Program-made: the position numbers and the translations under genes
Notes under the pieces: generated by a model
Told to the model about the DNA's origin: nothing
Seen by the model: only the letters and a program-made list of their open reading frames with translations
Database searches by the model: none
Shown: positions 35,356 to 45,249 of the stretch, one piece after another
How positions within the stretch are numbered: the stretch's first letter is position 1
Layout of the letters: each line of letters starts with the position of its first letter
Assembly: GCF_042242105.1 (NCBI RefSeq)
Contig: NC_092027.1
Span: forward strand, 1,132,006-1,196,005
DNA: 64,000 nt
Source: Pempheris klunzingeri
Lineage: Eukaryota > Chordata > Actinopteri > Acropomatiformes > Pempheridae
Reading direction: 5' to 3'

Positions 35356-38339
35356 GCCTCTAACTAAATGACAAACAAATCAAAAAACAGAACAACAAGC
35401 AGCACCTGAACAAATAAAAGACAACTAAATGAAAGTCAGTATCAATAAACCCTGTGACTGGATCAGTGCTCGGTATCGGCTGAAGAACTGTGTGTTCAAG
35501 GCTCTTACACGCTACAATAATGTGTTCGAGGCTCTTACACGCTACAATAATGTGTTAGAGGCTCTTACACGCTAGAATAATGTGTTAGAGGCTCTTACAC
35601 GCTAGAATAATGTGTTAGAGGCTCTTACACGCCACAATAATGTGTTAGAGGCTCTTACACGCTACAATAATGTGTTAGAGGCTCTTACACGCTAGAATAA
35701 TGTGTTAGAGGCTCTTACACGCCACAATAATGTGTTAGAGGCTCTTACACGCCACAATAATGTGTTAGAGGCTCTTACACGCTACAATAATGTGTTAGAG
35801 GCTCTTACACGCTAGAATAATGTGTTAGAGGCTCTTACACGCTAGAATAATGTGTTAGAGGCTCTTACACGCTAGAATAATGTGTTAGAGGCTCTTACAC
35901 GCTAGAATAATGTGTTAGAGGCTCTTACACGCCACAATAATGTGTTAGAGGCTCTTACACGCCACAATAATGTGTTCGAGGCTCTTACACGCTAGAATAA
36001 TGTGTTCGAGGCTCTTACACGCTAGAATAATGTGTTAGAGGCTCTTACACGCTAGAATAATGTGTTAGAGGCTCTTACACGCTAGAATAATGTGTTAGAG
36101 GCTCTTACACGCCACAATAATGTGTTAGAGGCTCTTACACGCTACAATAATGTGTTAGAGGCTCTTACACGCTACAATAATGTGTTCGAGGCTCTTACAC
36201 GCTAGAATAATGTGTTAGAGGCTCTTACACGCTACAATAATGTGTTAGAGGCTCTTACACGCCACAATAATGTGTTAGAGGCTCTTACACGCTACAATAA
36301 TGTGTTAGAGGCTCTTACACGCCAGAATAATGTGTTAGAGGCTCTTACACGCTAGAATAATGTGTTAGAGGCTCTTACACGCCACAATAATGTGTTAGAG
36401 GCTCTTACACGCTAGAATAATGTGTTAGAGGCTCTTACACGCCACAATAATGTGTTAGAGGCTCTTACACGCTACAATAATGTGTTCGAGGCTCTTACAC
36501 GCTAGAATAATGTGTTAGAGGCTCTTACACGCTACAATAATGTGTTAGAGGCTCTTACACGCTACAATAATGTGTTAGAGGCTCTTACACGCTAGAATAA
36601 TGTAGAATAATGTGTTCGAGGCTCTTACACGCTAGAATAATGTAGAATAATGTGTTCGAGGCTCTTACACGCTAGAATAATGTAGAATAATGTGTTCAAG
36701 GCTCTTACACGCTAGAATAATGTAGAATAATGTGTTCGAGGCTCTTACACGCTAGAATAATGTAGAATAATGTGTTAGAGGCTCTTACATGCTACAATAA
36801 TGAGACAGCTCCTCTGCTGCTGAGGCTTTGGCCTCCGTGGAGGTTTTCCCTGAGTGGGAGAACACCACATATCATCTTCCCCCACGTGCTGACCGTCTGT
36901 CCTGGCAGACAGTGAGACACGTTACGGCCGACTGATTTTCATCACGAGAGCGTGCGGTGAGCTGTGGTCTGAAATGGTGTAAGTTAAATGGCCCTTGAGA
37001 GCACATTTTCTCTGCAGTGAGACTTGAAAGCAGAGAAAGAGAGGGGGGGGGGGGGGGGCGGAGGTGAAATGGTCAGCGGTCGACAGGAGGCTGAGCCAGA
37101 TGTGGGGGGGGTCACTCCAGGTCACAGCTGGTCAAAGTCAGAGACCAAAGTCCTCTGTGACATCAGAGGCTCAGACAGAAGATGTGACAACCTGATCGTC
37201 CTGTTTCCAGTTGAGAAGGTCTGGAAACATCCAGGTGTTCTACAGATGTGACTGAGCAGGTGAATAGAAAACATCTGGACCATGATGCACTGCTGCCACT
37301 GTCTGATGTAAAGTGCTCAAACCTGCTGACCGTGGACGATAGAATCACAGAGACGATGCGTCTGTTTGCTGTCCTGAAGGTTCATGTTTACAGCTTGTCT
37401 CCACTTTGGAGCCAGAAATAAACCGAGAGAATAAAGAGAGCGACCGCCATGACTGACACTAACATTGTGAGAGATCTGTCAGTCATCTTTACATAAATCC
37501 ATCTTGCTGGTGTGACACCTGTTGCAGTAACGTTCAGTTTTTAAGCACCACGTATCTCAGAAAACTCCCTTAAGTCTTTAAACCACTGTTTGCTGCTGCC
37601 CTTCGTTAAATTGAATACTTGCGCTGCACTCCAACTTTTATTCTTGTAAGATTATTAATTGTTATTTTCTATTGTCTCCACTTCTTATTGTATCTAAATG
37701 TGGTTCTTCTGCACTTTGACTTGCCCTGTTGTTGAAATGTGCCGCAGAAATAAACTTAATTGTTTACCACGATGTTCATACGTGCACTCCTGAGATCACT
37801 TCCCTCCATTACGGTCTGTATTTGATAAGAAACCCTTAATCACTTCATCGTTCAGCCATTCGATGGACAATTAGTCTGCAGCAATTTAGCTGATCCACTG
37901 ACTAATGATCAATAAAAAAAGCCACATGCTCTCTGGCTCCTGCTTCTAACATGTGAGGATTTGCAGCTTTTCTGTTTTAGATTATTTCAGATTCTCTGTC
38001 TTTTGGTTTGGGGCAAAAAAAAGCTTTTCAAATTTAAATTGAACAATTGTAGCCTGAAAAAGAGAGAATCTGCGGCTTTTCTCTCAGCCTGCATCATAAG
38101 GGGCTTCGTCACGAGCCTCTAAACGCACAAGGCCATTAAATGTGGCTCAGTTTGGCTTCCTGCGACAGATCCACTGCTTTATTTTTCATGTGACGTGGTT
38201 CAGGAAACGATCTGTTCTTAATTTTCCTCCAACAACTGAGAACAAATCTGCTTGCCACATTACCACGAAGCATGTAGTGTGTTTTGACTCATTTCAAAAA
38301 AATTATAGCATAATCTGCTGGTCTGGATCTGTGGAATGT

Positions 38340-38375
<36 letters not shown>

Positions 38376-41300
38376 GACACCCTGTGGCTGTGAGTGGGCT
38401 GCTTTAGTCAAGTCCTGACAGGAGCTGCCTTCACATTCTGCAGAGCCGTGGTATGTGGTCAAACGAGAAGAAATTTAGCAAACATGAAATGAAGCGTGTG
38501 TTTAGTTGCACTTAGTTAAGATCAAGTGTGCTGCAAACACACGGCCTCTGGTCTTTGTATTCACACACTCACTCAGACCTGAGGTGAGCTCACATACCTG
38601 CAGTCACATGAAACCAGATCCGCTGCCACAGAAACTCCCTCCTCTTTCTTAACTTTGTGCTTTAAGTCCAGTGTCTTTGCATAATTACCCATTCAGTTAC
38701 ACCTGCAAAGTCGTGTTGAAACTCAGACTCGGGCTCTAACGGGATGGCTCAGGCCAGTCCACATTAGCACATCACTTCCTGATTCAGTATGGGAAGTCTC
38801 ACTCTGTATCTCTGTCCTGTCGTCAGTGATTCACAAACCCTGAGGATAAATGAAGCTGCAGCATCAGCCGACGACAAGTAAAGAGAAAAAAGACTGTTCG
38901 TACAAACTGTTCCTACTTTACATCTGCAGCTTGAGACAAAGGAACATTTTACGTTATTTGCACGACTTTGTCCAGCTTTAACATGACAGTGTCCTCGTGC
39001 ACAAAGCCAGAGCCGTAAACAAATGCTTTTCCCAGTTTGGTGTGGAGGAACATGACTGACCTGCACGGAGCCCTGACCTCCACCCATCCAACACCTCTGG
39101 GATGAAGTGAAACACAGACTGTGAGTCCGGAGTCCTCTTTCACCGCCCTGTTCAGACCTGATGTATTAACATGAGTCCTCTGTGATCCGATCCACAAGTG
39201 GACAGCTCCACGTAAATACGTTTACCTGCCATTCTGTGCTCAAACATTAAAAAAACTGTCTCCTCTACGCAGATAACAGTTCCCTTTTAAAAGTCAGAGT
39301 GTCTGTGCCTGCGTTATTATATCATGTTTGATATCTCAGATCAGATCCAGAATGTTAACTACTGGAGAGCAACAGAGAACAGAGATGCAGCCTGTCAGAT
39401 CAGATCCATGGAAAAGAGGCGTTAAGGATTTAAAACTGACTCGTCACTCCTGATGATTAGCAGGGCTCAGTGGCCGACATGCTGCTCCTCCACAAACATT
39501 TCTAATGCACAGCAGGGCGCAACATCTTTTAATTCCATTAAGTTAAAGCCTCTGTAATATCCCACCTGCAGGTAGAGCAGGTCTGAACACGGCTTCTCTT
39601 TCTTGTCAAGTTTGACACTTTTCACAAACCAAAATAAATCCTACACTTTCTGGGGACTGAGTGCAGTTTGATTTGTAATCTGCATTTAAACAGCGAACGC
39701 TCTTTAACCTCTTTAGTGACACCCAGCATCGATGGCCGACCTCCCCAATGCTCTCGTGGCTGAATGTGAGAAAAACACCTGCAGCCAGGTTCCAAACTCT
39801 TGTGAGGAAGTGAAAATGCTGATACGGCACATTAGTTTGCCCATTTGACTTGTGGAGATTTGTATCTGTGCAGCTGCAGGAGAAAAAAGGGAAACATCGG
39901 TCTAACATTCACAGACGGACACGGACCATCAGATGGTGACTCACAGCAGCAGCTCCTCTCAGACTGAGCTACCGAAGCCGCAGTCGTTCAGAATATTTAA
40001 CAACCACATGCAGGCTTTCTGCGGCTCCATCACAAAGTCAGAGCTTAGCTCAGCAGAAGTCACAGGCAACACATCAAACACGGCGTGTTGGCCGCTCATA
40101 CGGCAGGTAGACCACCTTCAGGTGTGCACAGAGAAGCCTGCTCATAGTTCTGCTATTCACCATGTTAGTGTTGAGCCTGAGAAACAACTTCCCAAGGTAT
40201 TAAAATCTGCCTCTGAGAAATATATTCAGGTCTGTGGTGCCATGGTGTCTGATAAATCTTCACTTCCTGCACCATACTTTATCTTCCCACCTCTACCTGT
40301 ACCAACACGTCTACACCAGCGCTGCCTCGTGGATTTTGAAATGATTCATCTAAGTAACATTTCAACCAGCCGACCAGTTTAACTCTGAAAACTCAGCAGC
40401 TATTTTTCAAAAGTGTGCATCTGTATGAGTGCCAGAGCCCATGATCTAAACATTCAGAAACAGTTCACGCTGTATTTGCAGTATTATGGTAGAAAAAAAG
40501 CAAACAGCTGTCACTTACCAGCACTCTGTTCTCCACCTTGTCACCTTTGACCTCCAGCTGGACTTTGCGCCTCAGGGTCAGCTTCACCCTCCGACCCACC
40601 GCCTCCCGCACACTCTCTACAACAGACAGGGTTACACCATACCTGACTATTAACGCCACAGCAGCTGGACGGATCAAATGACATCATAATACACAGTGAG
40701 TATTTGGTTCCGTTTCAGTCCCGTTAAGCTTTCGTGCAGGACTCAGCTAACTGCACCACAAACAGAGCGCCACGCCTCCTGTGCTGGCCAAGGGATTCAT
40801 TAAAGGGGAAAATGTGTGAAGTGGTGTTTCTTGGTGCCATGTTTACTATGTTCATCGCTCTTAGTTGCTGTGTCAGAGCTCACTGGAGTCAACAGTGAGT
40901 CAGTTGACTCCCTTGTTGTGCCTCAGCCTGAATCATTGTCCATTATTGAGTTGAGAACAAAAACAGCAAACATTAACAGTGGCATGGGAAGAAATTGGAG
41001 GACTTTGACAAAATGATTAAGTGGGTCATTAAGATCTTTAATGCAAAACTGATTTTTTATGATCATGTCCTTCAGAGGATATATGGAGGCAGTTGTGGGA
41101 GTATGGGGTACCGGGGTCGCAACCATGAGCCCCCTTAGTTCCTGTAAACCTAAAGTGAGAGCTGTGTCCATATTCTCTGCACAAAGCCAAACGAATTCTC
41201 TGTGATATTCAGCTGAGGTGAGGACAGTGCCCTCTTTCAGACTGCATCTCTGCTCTATGCAGATGATGTGGTCCTGTTAGCTACTTCAGACCGTGACCTC

Positions 41301-44300
41301 TAGCGGGCTCTGAGAGGTTTCGCAGCTGAGTGAGAAGTGGTTGGGATGACAGTCTGAGGCCATGGCTCTGTGCCGGAGAACGGTGGATGTCCCCCCCCCG
41401 GGTTGGGAGTGAGGTGCTGCCCCAAGTAGTTCAAGTATTCGAGGGTCTTGTTCACAGTGAGAGCGCGAGATGGACAGACGGATTGGTGCGGTGAAGAGGA
41501 AGCTTACTGGTTGATCTGTATTCCAACCCTCACCTATCATGAGCTTTGGTTAATGACTGAGGGAGGGGGGATCGTGGACACAAGCTGCAGACACGAGTTT
41601 CCTCTGCAGGGTGTCTGGGCTCAGCCCTTCAGACCAGGTGAGGGTGAGGAGCTCAGATATCAGAGTAGAGCCGCTGCTCCTTTGTGTCTAAAGGAAGCCA
41701 GTTGAGGTGGTTTGGATCACCTCTCCTTGGAGGTCCTCTGGGCACGCCCCACTAAGAGGAGCCCCCGGGGGCAGACCCAGAGCTCACTGAAGGGATTATA
41801 CATCTCATCTGGCCTGGGAAGGCCTCAGGATCCCCCCAGGAGGAGCAGGAATGAGATGCTCGGGAGAATATTGTCTGGAATACCTTTCTTAGCCTGCTGC
41901 CACTGCAACTCAACCCCAGATAAGTGGAATAAAAATGGATGGATGGATTTTTCTTTGAGGGGGGTGGGATCATACAGTAACCTTCAGTGTGATGACAACA
42001 CACACATCTATTCAGGAAGCCTGATGTTCCTTGAAATGGCACCACTTCAGACACCCATAAACACCCATCTGAATTCTGGTGTAGGTTACAGGCCACATGT
42101 TAAATGACCCTGCTGATGTCGGTTACATGGACTTAGACATTATTTTCTCCTAACACGTTCTCCATCAGACCCCCACCGTGGAGCCAGCTGTGGTCCCTCA
42201 GTGGTTGGACATAAAGCTGTAAAGCCTCTGTGCTACACAGGGTAAGTGTACTGTGTCCGTCCATTACGTCCACATATTAAAACACGAGGTATTCCTGCCA
42301 GCACAGATTCACTCTGGGCAAAACGTCTGGTGAACTTTTTTTTAGCTGTGGTGGGAAAACGAGGAGGAGGTAGGAAGAAGAAGTTAAGAAGATGACGTGT
42401 CAGACGGCGACGAAGAGCGTGAGAGAGAGAGGAGGTAAAGGAAGAGGAAGGCACCAAGACGGCACTGAGCTGAAGGAGAAAGTGATGGTTAGAATGTAAA
42501 AGCAAAGTGAGTATTAATGAGTATGAGAGCTAGGGCCTGCCTTCATGACATCATACCCTCCTCCTCCTCCTCCTCCTGCTCCTCCTCCTCGTGCCCAGAC
42601 ACATGATGAGGTCATGAGGAGGATGAAAACATTAGTGCACGGAGCAGCAGCGTGCAGGCTGATCAGAAACACATGGACTTCTCCCTCCGTCCAGCTCACT
42701 CACATAAAGAGTTCCCAGCGGACTAATTACTTCACAGTAACGACCTGCGACATGTTTCACCAAACCAAAGTCTGTCTGACCCTCCAGCACTTTACTATTA
42801 CTACAACTGAGAATGTAAAGCAGGTAGAACTTCTACTACTGTGGACTGGAACGACGGCCTCCTCATAGAATAAGTGTCTGTAATGACGTCCTGCTGTTCA
42901 CAATCACTTTGATAACTGATCACTGATCTGAGCGGTGAAGACTTTCTCTGTTTTATATCATCGTAAACTGGATATTTTCTAGGTTTGGACTGTTAGTCAA
43001 CCAAAGTGTGGACGTGAGACTTGGATTTGGACGTCACACTAGTGGACTAAAAGACTTTGGCCACTTGGTCAGCAGCTGTTTTTGTTAACAGTTCATTTTT
43101 CTGATTGTGATAACAACCCTTCTGACAAAACAAGTAACCTGGACCTGATTCTGACTCAAGAACTGGATCAGCAGATCAATAACTGATGAAAAGAATCACT
43201 TGATGCAGCCGTAAATGAAAGAAGGCTCCGTCTGGGTGGTAACTTCAGGTTAGGGGTCAAGGTCAGGCTTAGTTTTGGTCATGGTTATTGGCACAGGCTC
43301 ACAAACAACAGTCCTCATGGAGCTTGTGTTTGTGGATTAAGTGACTTGGTTTCAACGTCTTTTGGTCTGAACTCCACCAGATTTATCACAGCTGGTGTTT
43401 AACTCACTTTGCTTTGGCATTAACTGGCATTAGTTTGGCCCTTTCCTTCCAACATTTTGCCGCTCTGCCAAAGGTCAGACTCAAAGTCGACGCAGCCTCA
43501 CTTTTGATAACCTTTCCTGCTGCTGATGAGCAGCGTCAGGCCGGCCTGTCCCATTACCACCAGCAGCAGGAGCTGGCAACAAAAAGGGCCATTCATCGGT
43601 CAGCCGCAGTGACATGCAGCGTGAGAGGGAGCTGCAGACGCCGTAACAGAGAGCACGGGGTTGTGAGTCAGCCTCTGAGCCCAGTTATGGCTTTGCTTTT
43701 GATTCCTAATGACAGGCCAATAAACAGAACGGTCCATGTGAACACGGCGGCCTCTTTCTCTTACAGGTTGGAGGAAGTTTTTAGGGCTCTTCCATCAGCC
43801 ATAATCCTGCCTGCCATTACCTGCTGCTGTTATTTGAACAATTAGACTTTGGACATTGGCCCAAAACAGCAGACGCCAACTGACTCAGTCCGGAAAGACC
43901 ACGAAACATCAATGTGGGCCAAAGTCCAAGTGGTCTTCACTCACCAAGACAGCCCAGATTCTCATCAGTGCCATGTTCCATTTAAAGCCAGTGTGCTTTG
44001 GTATTTCTAGGGTTTTTTCCTCTCAGTCTTCCAGGCGGGCTGCGTTGATAATATCTCACAATCCAAAGGAATTTCACAGGACACACCCCTTTCCCAGAGC
44101 TTTCCACTGCCTGCCTTCAGATAAGGAAGCAGGAGAGGCTCTCAGGTGGCCAGCCCGGCCCTCAGGGCATGAAAACAGCTTTTCACTCAATCTCAGCCAC
44201 AAACAGCTCCCAAAAACATGGAGACCAGTGAGCGTTAAGGAAAGACAGAGTCAGGGGAGCTCATATCAACCTCTGTAGCACTTTACTTTAGTTTGTGTTG

Positions 44301-44620
44301 CATTTCTACCAACTCCTCATGAGAAACTATCTTGTTTAAACAGTTATTTATGATGGATTTAAGGCACTCTAACCTCTAACAGTCCAACAGCTCTCCTACT
44401 CCTTCTGTCTGTGACTGAACTGATGCTCCTATAAAACACACACCTCATGTTTTCTACCCCTGAAGCTGCTAAAGCTCCACTAACTCTGCTGCTGCCTCTT
44501 CTTTCAGCCAGCTGGTCCTGAACTAGAAGCTGAAGCACAAGCTGATCTCAGGTCTGTCCGGAGATCAGCCTCAGTCTTACCGAGCAGCTCGCTGGGAACG
44601 TCCGTCTTCTCCTCCGACAT
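16676..44620 (-). CDS. carmil1: CARMIL1, capping protein regulator and myosin 1 linker 1 (complete, 38 coding exons, 1449 aa)
   Basis: I joined 38 exons on the minus strand from the ATG at 44620 ([14 protein letters not shown]) to a TGA at 16676-16678; phases close at 1449 codons (human 1371). CARMIL1 binds the actin capping protein heterodimer, lowers its affinity for barbed ends, and scaffolds myosin-I at the leading edge. Visible parts: N-terminal PH-like domain (1-~125), linker, leucine-rich repeats (~231-625), helical dimerisation region (~626-861), capping-protein-binding region with the CPI motif [17 protein letters not shown] (1002-1018) and the CSI motif [18 protein letters not shown] (from 1209), then a Pro-rich tail. 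All introns are GT-AG except the one after exon 24, which starts with GC. Exon coordinates are in the five domain entries. The neighbour scgn supports the identity by synteny; CARMIL2/3 are less likely because whole stretches such as [20 protein letters not shown] match CARMIL1. Confidence 0.97.
19411..21387 (-). CDS. carmil1: carmil1 exons 29-33: capping-protein-binding region (CPI and CSI motifs)
   Basis: Exons 21220-21387, 21004-21061, 20517-20773, 20154-20269 and 19411-19915. Exon 31 carries [20 protein letters not shown], a polyproline run and the CPI motif, which fits LxHxTxxRPK(6x)P exactly. Exon 33 is the largest exon (505 bases). It contains [16 protein letters not shown], a Ser/Thr/Pro-rich stretch, a poly-Glu run and the CSI motif near its end. 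Confidence 0.93.
21467..23116 (-). CDS. carmil1: carmil1 exons 23-28: helical dimerisation region
   Basis: Exons 23023-23116, 22787-22885, 22574-22702, 22306-22428, 22035-22210 and 21467-21554. Stretches include [64 protein letters not shown] and [18 protein letters not shown]. Exon 24 ends in CAG followed by GCAGGC and a (CA)n tract, so its donor must be GC. Confidence 0.93.
22742..22780. repeat. (GT)n microsatellite beginning 7 bases inside carmil1 intron 24
   Basis: About 39 bases of (GT)n; on the minus strand it is (CA)n directly after the GCAGGC donor of exon 24. Confidence 0.95.
23233..27413 (-). CDS. carmil1: carmil1 exons 10-22: leucine-rich repeat domain
   Basis: Exons 27325-27413, 26979-27073, 26546-26632, 26355-26458, 26058-26135, 25519-25595, 25202-25306, 24664-24733, 24485-24566, 24292-24391, 23779-23833, 23446-23618 and 23233-23301. 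Successive exons encode LRR units such as [62 protein letters not shown] and [15 protein letters not shown]. The repeats form the curved solenoid of CARMIL. Introns here are short (about 60-700 bases) apart from repeat expansions. Confidence 0.95.
23303..23338. repeat. (CA)n microsatellite forming the acceptor tract of carmil1 exon 22
   Basis: On the minus strand (TG)n runs up to TGCAG, the exon 22 acceptor (exon end 23301). The repeat therefore occupies the usual polypyrimidine tract. Confidence 0.95.
25651..26046. repeat. ~400-bp compound (GT)n/(GAGT)n microsatellite in carmil1 intron 14
   Basis: Almost pure (GT)n broken by GAGAGAG, GAGTGAG and one CTGTGT interruption. It is the longest dinucleotide tract of the window. 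On the transcribed strand it is (CA)n starting about 12 bases after the exon 14 donor (26057). Confidence 0.95.
26932..26965. repeat. (GT)n microsatellite after the carmil1 exon 11 donor
   Basis: About 34 bases of (GT)n; on the minus strand it is (CA)n starting about 13 bases after the GTTCAA donor of exon 11. Confidence 0.95.
27555..28594 (-). CDS. carmil1: carmil1 exons 6-9: linker between PH domain and leucine-rich repeats
   Basis: Exons 28497-28594, 28338-28408, 27833-27906 and 27555-27630. Recognisable stretches are [53 protein letters not shown] and [15 protein letters not shown]. The exon 6 acceptor lies in a (GAAG)n/CT tract with three possible AG sites, and only the one before 28594 keeps the frame. 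Confidence 0.9.
28607..28656. repeat. (GGGA)n tract upstream of the carmil1 exon 6 acceptor
   Basis: On the minus strand this is (TCCC)n, an extended polypyrimidine tract immediately before the exon 6 acceptor at 28595-28596. Confidence 0.9.
29127..29175. repeat. (AAAGACTAGT)n, five copies of a 10-bp unit
   Basis: AGTAAAGACTAGTAAAGACT repeats about five times within carmil1 intron 5. Confidence 0.9.
29379..44620 (-). CDS. carmil1: carmil1 exons 1-5: PH-like membrane-binding domain
   Basis: Exons 44581-44620, 40519-40616, 35038-35088, 30590-30649 and 29379-29500 encode residues 1-124. Key stretches are [20 protein letters not shown] (exon 2), [13 protein letters not shown] (exon 3), [18 protein letters not shown] (exon 4) and [15 protein letters not shown] (exon 5). 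This is the non-canonical PH domain that places CARMIL1 on the plasma membrane. Introns 1-4 are by far the longest of the gene (4.0, 5.4, 4.4 and 1.1 kb) and hold most of its mobile and tandem repeats. Confidence 0.93.
29657..30480. mobile_element. Fold-back (long inverted repeat) element, copy A, in carmil1 intron 4
   Basis: The left arm (GGAGAACTGAT, then TTTTTAAACCTAGG, TTTACATATTCTG, and GGCTGTAATGTAATCCTTCA at ~29763) reads as the reverse complement of the right arm, which ends at 30480 (CCTTGAAGG-side match TGAAGGATTACATTACAGCT near 30312, then GTATGTAAAGATAG, CCAAGGTTTAAAAACACC and AGAGTTATCC). Arms of roughly 350 bases flank a short loop at about 30000-30140. It has no coding capacity and looks like a non-autonomous DNA transposon. 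I could not define a target duplication. It ends about 110 bases from the exon 4 donor. Confidence 0.7.
30546..30587. repeat. (GT)n microsatellite at the carmil1 exon 4 donor
   Basis: On the minus strand exon 4 ends in CAG, followed at once by GTACACACACAC; the donor itself is embedded in the (CA)n tract. Confidence 0.95.
31265..31460. repeat. Dispersed repeat, copy 2 (related copy at 2466-2690)
   Basis: It shares the core TTTAAATATGCAAATGAGGC and surrounding sequence with the copy at 2466-2690, in the same orientation. It lies in carmil1 intron 3. Confidence 0.65.
31590..32165. mobile_element. Fold-back element, copy B (same family as 29657-30480), in carmil1 intron 3
   Basis: The right half matches the fold-back family: GGATCCTTTCC, CTGAGCCTGTCAGTGGTAAA, CTTTTAGTGGACCTACTGTG, AAGGATTACATTACAGCCGT. 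The segment CCACCAGACTCCATTGACAA (~31646) recurs inverted as TTGTTAATGGAGTCTGGTGT (~31872). Copy B is shorter and its left arm is reduced, so it may be a deletion derivative. Confidence 0.65.
33029..33092. repeat. (CA)n microsatellite in carmil1 intron 3
   Basis: About 62 bases of (CA)n with one CT interruption; a (GAG)n purine run lies 130 bases to its left (32873-32900). Confidence 0.95.
35092..35355. repeat. (CAGA)n array with GGCACAT interruptions, abutting the carmil1 exon 3 acceptor
   Basis: About 260 bases of CAGACAGA, interrupted at intervals by CAGGCACATCAGA to form a higher-order unit. On the minus strand it is (TCTG)n ending in GTCTGTCCTCAG, the acceptor of exon 3 (35038-35088). 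The repeat thus supplies the whole polypyrimidine/branch region. Confidence 0.95.
35491..36800. repeat. 30-bp minisatellite, 37 units, followed by five 40-bp derivative units
   Basis: The unit TGTGTTAGAGGCTCTTACAC plus GCTAGAATAA repeats without any spacer from 35491 to 36600 (37 × 30 bp). Variants are TTCGAG or TTCAAG for TTAGAG, and GCTACAATAA or GCCACAATAA for the last ten bases. From 36601 to 36800 each unit gains TGTAGAATAA, giving five 40-bp units. It lies in carmil1 intron 2. Confidence 0.97.
38339..38372. repeat. (GT)n microsatellite in carmil1 intron 2
   Basis: About 34 bases of (GT)n; no exon nearby. Confidence 0.95.
41080..41955 (+). mobile_element. 5'-truncated, decayed RTE/Rex3-type non-LTR retrotransposon
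   Basis: The plus strand reads as the 3' part of a reverse transcriptase: CTCTATGCAGATGATGTGGT encodes LYADDVV, the catalytic YxDD region. It is followed by segments typical of the Rex3 3' half (GCCCCAAGTAGTTCAAGTA, CACCTATCATGAGCTTTGG, GTAGAGCCGCTGCTCC, GGCCTGGGAAGGCCTCAGGA). It ends with ATGGATGGATGGAT, the short tandem tail characteristic of RTE elements. Frameshifts and stops break the frame, so it is dead. It sits in carmil1 intron 1, antisense to the gene. Confidence 0.88.
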
Positions 44621-44830
44621 GTCTGCTGCCGAGGCGCACACCGAGGAGCAGTCCGCTGGGGGGGCAGCAGGGGCGGGGGAGGGAGGGGAGGAAGGCGGCC
44701 GGCCGGCGGAGGAGGAGGAGGAGGAGGAGGAGGTGGTGGTGGTGGTGGGGGAGGAGGTCCAGGTCGGAGCTGGGGAGGTGTGCTGTCCCTCTTCTTCAGT
44801 TATCGCTGCTTACCTGTCGACACCTTGATG
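44621..44830 (-). promoter_or_regulatory. carmil1: carmil1 5' UTR/promoter region, GC- and GGA-rich
   Basis: Upstream of the ATG at 44620 (minus strand) lies a GC-rich block with CGGCCGGCCGGCGGA, then (GGA)n and (GGT)n runs. CpG density is locally high. No TATA box is evident, so a CpG-type promoter is likely. Confidence 0.5.
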
Positions 44831-45077
44831 ACCTCACTGCTCCTGTGTGCACCCACTCCTGCATCACACCGGGGAGGGGAGGGGGTGGGGGGGGGGTCAC
44901 ACCGGGATTAAAGGTGCATTCGGTCCGAGACATGGAGCCACAACTGAAGACAGTCAGTGTGAGTGTGTGTGTGTGTGACAACAGTCCTCCTCACACACTC
45001 TTCAGTGACCCCTCCTTCCCTCCAGGACGACACTTTGTTTTGAAAGCTAAAAATAATGAAACCACGACACCTGGAGG

Positions 45078-45177
<100 letters not shown>

Positions 45178-45249
45178 CTTCCAGTCTTTCCCCACAACAT
45201 TTACCTCCAGTTTTATTCCACTGTTAACATCCATCCAGACTGAAGCCAG

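Noticed and set aside
35491..36800. Regular 30-bp repeats resembling a CRISPR array in spacing
   Set aside because: The units are directly contiguous with no unique spacers, and the host is a vertebrate; this is a minisatellite.
39933..40382. 149-codon plus-strand open frame in carmil1 intron 2
   Set aside because: No recognisable motif, no splice context, and antisense to carmil1; probably chance.
41712..42107. 131-codon open frame at the 3' end of the Rex3-like remnant
   Set aside because: It is a shifted frame across decayed retrotransposon sequence.
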